This document shows positions 57,636 to 64,000 of a DNA stretch of 64,000 bases, one piece after another. Source of the stretch: Paraburkholderia translucens (lineage in GTDB: Bacteria; Pseudomonadota; Gammaproteobacteria; Burkholderiales; Burkholderiaceae). Each line of letters begins with the position of its first letter. Positions within the stretch are counted from its first letter, which is position 1. The stretch is taken from positions 124,001 through 188,000 of the forward strand of contig NZ_JAJITC010000004.1 in the NCBI RefSeq assembly GCF_020881035.1. The letters are read 5' to 3'. The notes beneath the pieces are model-generated. The model had not been told where the DNA came from. It was given only the letters and a program-made list of their open reading frames with translations, and made no database searches. Position numbers and translations under genes: made by a program.

Positions 57636-59071
57636 CGTTTCTGGAAGCGCGCGTAGAAAAATCCGTCGTGGTCTAAGTTCGCGCCGGCGCTGAATTCAGC
57701 GTGCTGTCCGGCATGAGAACCGGCCAATGGGTCGGCGGGCGCGCAGTCAACTGAGGGTAACAGCTGCCCCGGCGCGTCCAATCGTACCGCATCCTGATGC
57801 TGGTTTCCAAACCACTGTGCCTGCAGCTCGCCCTCTTCGGGGAAGATCGAACACGTCACGTAAAGTAACTCGCCGCCTGGTTTCACGAGCGGCCACAACG
57901 CGTCGAGAATGCGGCGCTGTTCAGCGACGAGTGCCGAGATATCGGACTGACGACGCAGCCAGCGGATATCCGGATGACGCCGCACGATGCCCGACGCCGA
58001 GCACGGCACGTCGGCGAGGATGCGGTCGAACGGCTGATCGAGGTCGTCGTGCCATTGCGCGGGCGCGCCCGCGTCGCCGATACGCACTTCCGCTTCGAGC
58101 TTCAGACGCCGCAGGTTTTCACCGATGCGGCGCGCGCGCGACGCATCGCTTTCGAGCGCGACGAGTTCAATGTTGGCGAGCTCGAGCAGATGGCCGGTTT
58201 TGCCGCCGGGGGCCGCGCACGCGTCGAGCACGCGCATGCCGTCGCGCACGCCGAGCAGTTGCGCGGCGAGCTGCGCGCCCGCGTCCTGCACGGACACGAT
58301 GCCTTCGCTGAAGCCCGGAATGCGTTCGACTGGCATCGGCGTAGCGAGCGTTACAGCGTGCTCGCCAGCCTTGGTCGCGGCGATCTGCTGGCGTTGCAGC
58401 GCTTGCAGATAAGCATCGACCGTCGAATGGCGCGCGTTCACGCGCAACGTCAACGGACCTTGCGTGTTGCCGGCGGCCAGCACCGATTGCCACGCCTCAG
58501 GCCATGCGCGCTTCACGGCGTCGATCCACCACACCGGATAGTTCCAGCGCGCCACTTCGTCCGCTTGCACGGCGGCGAGCAGCGCCTCGCGCTCACGCAA
58601 GAAGTTGCGCAGCACCGCGTTGACGAGCCCCTTGGCGAACGCGAACTCGCGGCGCGCGCCGATCGCGCTGACCGCCTGGTCGACGACAGTAAACGGCGTG
58701 TAGGCGGCGCTCGCTTCGTCGTCGACGAGCAGCGCAAGCGCGCACGCGAGCACATGCGCGACATGCGGCGCAGGCGCTTTCTTGACGAGCTTCGCGATCA
58801 GCCACTCGACGGTCCCGAGACGGCGCATCGTGCGATACGCGATGTCCTGCACCGCACCGCGCGCCGCTGCGGCGTTACCCTCGGGCACCGCCACGAAGAC
58901 GCTTTGCAACGCCGCGGGCAACGCCGCGCCGAGACGCACGGCGCCGACGGCCTGGGCGGCGCAGTCGAGCGCGAACCCGAGCGATTCGGGCGACAGATGC
59001 AGCGTCGACAAACGGGATTCGCGCGAACGCGACGACGAAGAAGCAGAACGCGAAGAAGGCTTTGAAGTCAT
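57632..59071 (-). CDS. rsmB: 16S rRNA (cytosine-967-C5)-methyltransferase
   Basis: This 479-residue enzyme has an N-terminal NusB-like domain (about residues 45-185, with VNAVLRNFLRERE) and a C-terminal methyltransferase domain. It shows VLDACAAPGGKTGHLLELA for SAM, the catalytic motif DVPCSASGIVRRHPDIRW and VTCSIFPEEGE with the nucleophile Cys. It is the first gene of the rsmB-DUF4390-ntrY-ntrX-like unit. The start is uncertain: ATG 59071 lacks a good ribosome site and GTG 59095 is possible. The first 35 residues are Ser/Arg-rich. Confidence 0.92.
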   Translation of the reverse strand: MTSKPSSRSASSSSRSRESRLSTLHLSPESLGFALDCAAQAVGAVRLGAALPAALQSVFVAVPEGNAAAARGAVQDIAYRTMRRLGTVEWLIAKLVKKAPAPHVAHVLACALALLVDDEASAAYTPFTVVDQAVSAIGARREFAFAKGLVNAVLRNFLREREALLAAVQADEVARWNYPVWWIDAVKRAWPEAWQSVLAAGNTQGPLTLRVNARHSTVDAYLQALQRQQIAATKAGEHAVTLATPMPVERIPGFSEGIVSVQDAGAQLAAQLLGVRDGMRVLDACAAPGGKTGHLLELANIELVALESDASRARRIGENLRRLKLEAEVRIGDAGAPAQWHDDLDQPFDRILADVPCSASGIVRRHPDIRWLRRQSDISALVAEQRRILDALWPLVKPGGELLYVTCSIFPEEGELQAQWFGNQHQDAVRLDAPGQLLPSVDCAPADPLAGSHAGQHAEFSAGANLDHDGFFYARFQKR

Positions 59072-59200
59072 GAAGGGAGTAAGGGCTCGCCGCACGGTGC
59101 GCGGCGCAATCTGCGCACATTGTAGCGTGGCGCTGATGGGGCGCCGTCGCGGGCGGGTGGCGCCGGTGGACGTTGTCGCTCGGTGGCGAGGAAATGCACG

Positions 59201-59229
59201 AAAAAAGCGGGCCTCGCGAGCCCGCTTTT
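59201..59229 (-). terminator. Intrinsic terminator of htpX
   Basis: AAAAGCGGGC and GCCCGCTTTT form a perfect ten-base stem with a seven-base loop; on the minus strand the run after the stem is six T. It lies 40 bases after the htpX stop and before rsmB. Confidence 0.9.
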
Positions 59230-59268
59230 CGGCTTGTCACCCTTGACGCTCAGAGGTGACGCCGCACC

Positions 59269-60126
59269 TTATTCGAAGCGCCCGGTGCGCGCCATTTCCA
59301 TCAGACGCGCAATCCGTTCTTCGGTCGCAGGGTGCGTCGAAAACAGATTCGCGATACCGCCGCCCGACAGCGGATTCATGATCATCATCTGCGCGGTGGC
59401 CGGATGCGCCTCGGCAGTCGGGAACGGAATGCCGCTCGCATAGCGATGAATCTTGTCGAGCGCCGATGCTAGTGCCTGCGGATCACCCGAAATCTGCGCG
59501 CCGCCACGGTCGGCTTCGAATTCGCGCGCACGCGAAATCGCCATCTGGATCATCGCGCCAGCGATCGGTGCGAGCAGCGCAACGGCGATGCTCGCGATCG
59601 GATTGGCCGGACGGCCATTTTCGTCGCGGCCGCCGAAGAACATCGCGAAGTTCGCCAACGCGGAAATCGCGCCGGCCATCGTCGCCGAAATCGTCGAGAT
59701 CAGGATGTCGCGATGCTTCACGTGCGCGAGTTCGTGCGCCATTACGCCGCGCATTTCGCGCTCGGACAATACGCGCAAAATGCCGGTGGTCGCCGCGACG
59801 GCCGCGTGTTCCGGATTGCGGCCAGTGGCAAATGCGTTCGGTGCGTCCTCGTTGATCAGGTAGACGCGCGGCATCGGCAGATTCGCGCGCGTGGCCAGAT
59901 CGCGCACCATCCGATAGAACTGCGGCGCACTGTTTTCGTCGACTTCCTGCGCGTTGTACATGCGCAGGACCATCTTGTCGGAGAACCAGTACGAGAAGAA
60001 ATTCATTCCCAGGGCGATCACGAGCGCGACCATCATGCCGCGCGACCCGCCGATCATCCCGCCGATCACGACGAAAAGGGCCGTGATCGCGGCCATCAAC
60101 ATCGCGGTTTTAACCCAGTTAAACAT
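59269..60126 (-). CDS. htpX: Protease HtpX
   Basis: This 285-residue inner-membrane zinc metalloprotease (M48B) degrades damaged membrane proteins. It shows two N-terminal helices ([32 protein letters not shown]), the zinc motif HELAH near residue 130, and Glu in [14 protein letters not shown] as third ligand. ATG 60126 with AAGGAG before it is preferred to the longer frame from 60186. A terminator follows. It is the last gene of the def-fmt-lysE-htpX run. Confidence 0.95.
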   Translation of the reverse strand: MFNWVKTAMLMAAITALFVVIGGMIGGSRGMMVALVIALGMNFFSYWFSDKMVLRMYNAQEVDENSAPQFYRMVRDLATRANLPMPRVYLINEDAPNAFATGRNPEHAAVAATTGILRVLSEREMRGVMAHELAHVKHRDILISTISATMAGAISALANFAMFFGGRDENGRPANPIASIAVALLAPIAGAMIQMAISRAREFEADRGGAQISGDPQALASALDKIHRYASGIPFPTAEAHPATAQMMIMNPLSGGGIANLFSTHPATEERIARLMEMARTGRFE

Positions 60127-60230
60127 GTCTGCAACTCCTTGCCCAAGCGTGGCCTTCGTCTCCGTGCCGCGCGATTGCGGCGCCAAATTGTAAGCGGAAT
60201 GTTAGATAAGGGCGGTTCGGGAAAATTCAA

Positions 60231-60872
60231 TTACCGCGAGGCGGTTGCGAGCTTGACGCCCAAGCCGACAAACGCGCTGCCGACGCCGCGATCGAGCCAC
60301 CGCTTGACCGCCGGTTTGCCCGAGAAACGCTGCGTCACGCTGCCAGCGATCCACGCGACGAAGCTGTTCCAGACAGTGCTCATCAGTACGAAGACCGCAC
60401 CGAGCGTGAGGAAGGCGAACGTCTTGTGCTCGCTGCCGGTCGCGACGAATTGCGGGAAGAACGACACAAAGAACAGCACGACCTTCGGGTTCAGCACGTT
60501 GGTCCAGAAGCCTTGCAGGAAAAGCTGCCGCAGCGACTTCGGCGCGGACGGCGCGCGCGTGTCGCCGGCGGGCGCATCCGCCGTCGGCTTCGAGAAGATG
60601 AGGCGCACGCCCAGATACATCAGATAGATCGCGCCGACCAATTTAACGATGGTGAACGCCGTGGCGGATGCGGCCAGCAGCGCGGTCAGGCCGAACGCGC
60701 AGGCAAGCGAGTGAATGCAGCAGCCCGCCGAAATACCGAGCGCCGACATCAGCCCGGCGCCGCGGCCCTGTGCGACGCTGCGCCCGACGATATACGCGGT
60801 ATCCGGTCCTGGCGTGATGTTCAGGAGAAAAACCGCGACGATGAAAAACTCGAAATGGACGATGCCGAACAT
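60231..60872 (-). CDS. LysE/RhtB family amino acid exporter
   Basis: This 213-residue membrane protein has about six hydrophobic segments and the family motif LLNITPGPDTAYIVGRSVAQ near residue 17, then GISAGCCIHSLACAFGLTAL and FWTNVLNPKVVLFFVSFFPQF. Members export amino acids such as threonine, homoserine or lysine; the substrate here is unknown. It lies 56 bases after fmt and 104 bases before htpX. Confidence 0.9.
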   Translation of the reverse strand: MFGIVHFEFFIVAVFLLNITPGPDTAYIVGRSVAQGRGAGLMSALGISAGCCIHSLACAFGLTALLAASATAFTIVKLVGAIYLMYLGVRLIFSKPTADAPAGDTRAPSAPKSLRQLFLQGFWTNVLNPKVVLFFVSFFPQFVATGSEHKTFAFLTLGAVFVLMSTVWNSFVAWIAGSVTQRFSGKPAVKRWLDRGVGSAFVGLGVKLATASR

Positions 60873-60928
60873 GTGACGAACCCTCGAAACCTGGTCTGCT
60901 GCATGGAGGATTCTAGCGCGCGAGCCGC

Positions 60929-61924
60929 TTATTCTGCCGCGGGAAGCTGGAAGCGCTGCCCTTCGGTGAGCGTCGAACCAGCGAGGAATTCGCGCACCGG
61001 CAGGCGCTTGCCGCCGGGCTTCTGCAGTTGCGTCAGACGCAGCGCGCCTTCGCCACAGGCGACCAGCACGCCGTCGGGTGAAACCTCGGTGATGGTGCCG
61101 GGCGCCTTGTGGTTGCCCCGGGCCGGCGCGGCCACGGCCGTGGCGGCCCAGATCTTGACGAGGCTGCCGTCTTCGAGCGTGCCGGCACCGCCGGGGAATG
61201 GGTCGAACGCGCGCACCTGACGCGCAAGCGCCTCGGCCGACCGGCGCCAGTCGAGCGCCGCTTCGTGCTTGGCGATTTTCTCGGCGTAGCTCACGCCGTC
61301 GGCCGGCTGCGGGGTCGACGCCAGCTTGCCGCTGCGCTCGAGTTCAATCAGCGCATCGACAATTAGCTGCGCGCCGTCCTCGGCGAGTCGGTCGTGCAGT
61401 GTGGCGGTGGTGTCGTCGGCGGAAATGGGGGTGCGCACTTCGGAGATCATCGCGCCGGTGTCGAGGCCGGCGTCCATCTGCATCAGTGTGATGCCGGTCT
61501 GCGCGTCACCCGCCTCGATCGCGCGATGAATCGGCGCCGCGCCGCGCCAGCGCGGCAACAGCGACGCGTGAATGTTGATGCAACCAAAGCGCGGAATGTC
61601 GAGCACTTCTTGCGGCAGGATCAGCCCGTAGGCGGCGACCACCATCACGTCGTGCGGCGTCGTGCGCAGTTGCTCGATCGCGGCGGCGGCTTCCTGCGGA
61701 TATTTGCCGGCGCGGCGCAGCGACGTGGGCTGCGCGAGCGCGAGGCCGTGCTCCTGCGCGTAGCGCTTGACCGGGCTCGCCTGCAGTTTCATGCCGCGTC
61801 CCGCGGGCCGGTCCGGCTGCGTCAGCACGAGCGGAACCGGAAACCCGGCTCGATGAATCGCGGCCAGCGCGGCCGCGGCGAATTCCGGCGTGCCGGCAAA
61901 GATGACGCGCAACAAATGACTCAT
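60929..61924 (-). CDS. fmt: Methionyl-tRNA formyltransferase
   Basis: This 331-residue enzyme formylates initiator Met-tRNA. It shows [17 protein letters not shown] at the start, the folate-binding and catalytic region [20 protein letters not shown] with the conserved His and Asn, and [14 protein letters not shown]-terminal domain with [10 protein letters not shown] binds the tRNA. It follows def after 30 bases. Confidence 0.95.
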   Translation of the reverse strand: MSHLLRVIFAGTPEFAAAALAAIHRAGFPVPLVLTQPDRPAGRGMKLQASPVKRYAQEHGLALAQPTSLRRAGKYPQEAAAAIEQLRTTPHDVMVVAAYGLILPQEVLDIPRFGCINIHASLLPRWRGAAPIHRAIEAGDAQTGITLMQMDAGLDTGAMISEVRTPISADDTTATLHDRLAEDGAQLIVDALIELERSGKLASTPQPADGVSYAEKIAKHEAALDWRRSAEALARQVRAFDPFPGGAGTLEDGSLVKIWAATAVAAPARGNHKAPGTITEVSPDGVLVACGEGALRLTQLQKPGGKRLPVREFLAGSTLTEGQRFQLPAAE

Positions 61925-61954
61925 GAATGGGCAGCAGGCAAGTTTGAAAGCGCG

Positions 61955-62458
61955 TTACATGGCGTGGGCGAGCTTCTTCATCTTGCTCTTGATGCGCGTT
62001 TGCTTCAGCGGCGACAGATATTCGACGAACACGCGGCCCATCAGATGATCCATCTCGTGCTGGACACACACGGCGAGCAGCCCTTCGCAATCGAGCTCGA
62101 ACGTCTCGCCCTTCTCGTTCAGTGCGCGCACGCGCACTTTTTCGGCGCGCTCGACGTTGTCGTAGATGCCGGGCACCGACAGACAGCCCTCTTCCGAGAG
62201 CTTCCTCTCATCGCTCGACCAGACGATTTCCGGGTTGATGAGCACGAGCAGCTCGTCGTGCGTTTCCGACACGTCGATCACGATCACACGCTCATGCACG
62301 TCCACCTGGGTGGCGGCCAAGCCGACGCCGGGCGCCGCGTACATCGTTTCGGCCATGTCCGCGACCAGACGGCGGATACGGTCGTTGACCTCCGTGACCG
62401 GCTTCGCCACTTTGTGCAGCCGTTTGTCCGGGTAATTGAGGATGTTCAGTAAAGCCAT
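61955..62458 (-). CDS. def: Peptide deformylase
   Basis: This 167-residue metalloenzyme removes the formyl group from new proteins. The three family motifs are present: GVGLAATQ at residues 44-51, EEGCLSVP with the metal-binding Cys, and QHEMDH with two metal-binding His. It is the first gene of the minus-strand run def-fmt-lysE/rhtB-htpX and is divergent from dprA. Confidence 0.96.
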   Translation of the reverse strand: MALLNILNYPDKRLHKVAKPVTEVNDRIRRLVADMAETMYAAPGVGLAATQVDVHERVIVIDVSETHDELLVLINPEIVWSSDERKLSEEGCLSVPGIYDNVERAEKVRVRALNEKGETFELDCEGLLAVCVQHEMDHLMGRVFVEYLSPLKQTRIKSKMKKLAHAM

Positions 62459-62721
62459 GATTTTGAGTGTGATTTCTGACGCCGCTCACCGTTGGGAGGC
62501 TCGCGTTGGCCATTCGGCCAGGTTGTGAGCCCGTCGTAATGCGCAGAGGATAGATGGTGTCGAACCGGTTCGATTCAACGCACCTCGTACGCCCGACGAT
62601 CAACCCGCGCCGGTAAGCCCGGCGCCGCGGTGGCTCGCGGTTTGTCGCGGTTTATTTCGGATGATGAAAATTCTAGCATGGCGCCCGCCTGTGCGCAGGC
62701 CCAGCCAAAGGAGCGACCCGC

Positions 62722-63951
62722 ATGCAGACCTTGCCCGCAACCCGTATAGAACTGGCCGCCTGGCTGCGGCTGTCGCTTGCGCCGGGCCTCAAACCCGCGG
62801 CGTTGCGCATGTTGCTGGGCGCGTTCGGGCTGCCGGAAGCGATTCTGGCGCAGCCGCAGGACGTGCTGGCAGACGTTGCCGGTGAAGCCGCGGCTCGCGC
62901 CGTGTTGGCGCCACCGGGTCCGGCGTTCGACGGCCAGCTCGATGCAGTGCTCGCATGGCGTGAACTGCCGGGCAATCAGATCGTCACGCTCGACGACCCC
63001 GCCTACCCGCCCGCACTCCTGACGATGCCGGATCCGCCGCCTCTGCTATATATAAAGGGCCGCCTCGAACTGCTGCATACGCGAGCCGTCGCGCTGGTGG
63101 GTAGCCGAAGCGCGACGCCGCAGGGCATCGAAGATGCGCGTCGGTTCGCACGCTACCTGTCAGCTGCGGCCGTGACGGTCGTGTCAGGGCTCGCGCTCGG
63201 CATCGACAGCGCCGCGCATCGGGGCGGGCTGGAAGGCGTCGGAGGGACGGTCGCGGTAATCGGTACCGGCGCGGACCTCGTGTATCCGGCCGCGCATCAT
63301 GCGCTGGCGCGGCAGATCTCTGAGCAAGGCGCGATTCTCTCGGAATGGCCGCTCGGCACGCCGGCGCGCGCCGCGAATTTCCCGCAGCGCAACCGGCTGA
63401 TCGCCGGGCTGGTCAGCGGGGTCGTGATCGTCGAGGCGGCGATGCGGTCCGGTTCGCTGATTACCGCGCGGCTCGCCAATGAGATGGGGCGCGAGGTGTT
63501 TGCGTTGCCCGGATCGATTCACGCGCCGTTGTCGCGCGGCTGTCATCGCATGATCAAGCAGGGAGCGCGGCTCGTTGAAACGCCCGACGAGGTGCTGGAG
63601 GAACTGGGCTTCACCCGGCGGCCGGTGAGCAACGCCGGACGAGCGGCGAAACGGGCCGTGCCGTCGGAGCACGCCGGTTTGTGCATTTCGCTGGGAGCGC
63701 AAGCTTCGCAAGCTGCGACCGCCGCCTTCGCCGACCCGGCGCCGTCCGAACCGGCCTTCCAGCCGGCGCTCGCCTCCGACACCGAACGCCTGCTCGCCGC
63801 GCTCGGTCATTCGCCGACTACGCTTGAAATTCTCGCCACCCGCACCGAAATGCAGGACGCCGCCCTGCACGCCGCCTTGCTGCGGCTCGAACTCGCCGGC
63901 GAGGTCACGCTGCTGCCTGGCGGCCGCTTCATGCGAGCCCATCATGACTGA
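62722..63951 (+). CDS. dprA: DNA processing protein DprA
   Basis: This 409-residue protein loads RecA on incoming single-stranded DNA in transformation. It has an N-terminal helical domain and a Rossmann core with VALVGSRSATPQGIEDARRF, VSGLALGIDSAAHRGGLEG, GTGADLVYPAAH and PLGTPARAANFPQRNRLIAG. A C-terminal winged-helix domain (LLAALGHSPTTLEILATRTE) follows an Ala-rich linker. ATG 62722 is about 260 bases from def. Confidence 0.93.
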   Translation: MQTLPATRIELAAWLRLSLAPGLKPAALRMLLGAFGLPEAILAQPQDVLADVAGEAAARAVLAPPGPAFDGQLDAVLAWRELPGNQIVTLDDPAYPPALLTMPDPPPLLYIKGRLELLHTRAVALVGSRSATPQGIEDARRFARYLSAAAVTVVSGLALGIDSAAHRGGLEGVGGTVAVIGTGADLVYPAAHHALARQISEQGAILSEWPLGTPARAANFPQRNRLIAGLVSGVVIVEAAMRSGSLITARLANEMGREVFALPGSIHAPLSRGCHRMIKQGARLVETPDEVLEELGFTRRPVSNAGRAAKRAVPSEHAGLCISLGAQASQAATAAFADPAPSEPAFQPALASDTERLLAALGHSPTTLEILATRTEMQDAALHAALLRLELAGEVTLLPGGRFMRAHHD

Positions 63952-64000
63952 GCCGAGACTGACCGGCGTCAACCGACATTGGCCACTCTTCCCGACCGGC
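63944..64000 (+). CDS. Possible start of a further gene (partial)
   Basis: ATG 63944 overlaps the dprA stop by eight bases and opens a frame to the window edge, MTEPRLTGVNRHWPLFPTG. Overlap of this kind is common for coupled genes, but 19 residues are too few to identify a family. Confidence 0.3.
   Translation, partial: MTEPRLTGVNRHWPLFPTG

Overview
The window reads as a stretch of the main chromosome of a betaproteobacterium of the family Burkholderiaceae, most like Paraburkholderia or Burkholderia. The evidence is the very GC-rich coding sequence, the protein sequences (for example the one-cysteine DksA, QueE with a CX14CX2C cluster motif, RegAB and MetXW), and the gene order hslVU-regAB-argB-slmA-metXW-gatCAB-mreBCD-mrdA-rodA-que-rsmB-htpX-fmt-def-dprA. 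I recognise this order as core for the group from memory; I ran no search.

Layout. Positions 1-7.2 kb hold a molybdenum hydroxylase operon of the carbon-monoxide-dehydrogenase type (end of coxS, then coxL, coxM, coxD, coxE, coxG and an xdhC/coxF-like gene). CoxL has the form II active-site loop AYRGAGR, so the true substrate is open. Positions 7.4-16.5 kb are more mixed: a DUF3857/transglutaminase protein, an SrkA-type kinase, small uncharacterised proteins, a fragment of an RND efflux adaptor next to an MFS transporter that starts with TTG, an aldo/keto reductase and a phytanoyl-CoA dioxygenase-like enzyme. Positions 16.6-23.1 kb carry metK on the minus strand and, divergently, lpxL/htrB, dapF, a DUF484 gene, xerC and rlmI. 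Positions 23.3-29.6 kb hold a His-rich COG0523 metal GTPase, dksA, hslVU and the redox pair regB-regA.

Positions 30-37.6 kb run on the plus strand with argB, a HAD nucleotidase, slmA, metX-metW, ampG and a periplasmic M48 protease. Then come xthA, a PPK2 kinase and the gatC-gatA-gatB operon on the minus strand. Divergent from gatC is the rod-shape operon mreB-mreC-mreD-mrdA-rodA (43.3-49.7 kb), which ends at a hairpin terminator. From 49.8 kb to 62.5 kb everything is on the minus strand: a Sel1-repeat protein with an HpaI-type aldolase, the queuosine genes queC-queE-queD, a tRNA-Phe with its own terminator, rsmB-DUF4390-ntrY-ntrX-like, and def-fmt-lysE/rhtB-htpX. dprA reads rightwards at the end.

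I found no prophage, insertion sequence, CRISPR array, defence island or biosynthetic cluster. The points most worth a second look are: the short NtrX-like regulator that lacks the AAA+ domain, the COG0523-DksA neighbourhood, the decayed efflux-adaptor fragment, a 9-bp complementary pair in the metX leader, a long hairpin inside the cox operon, and long low-complexity tails on PBP2, MreC and the M48 protease. No clear undescribed system is visible.
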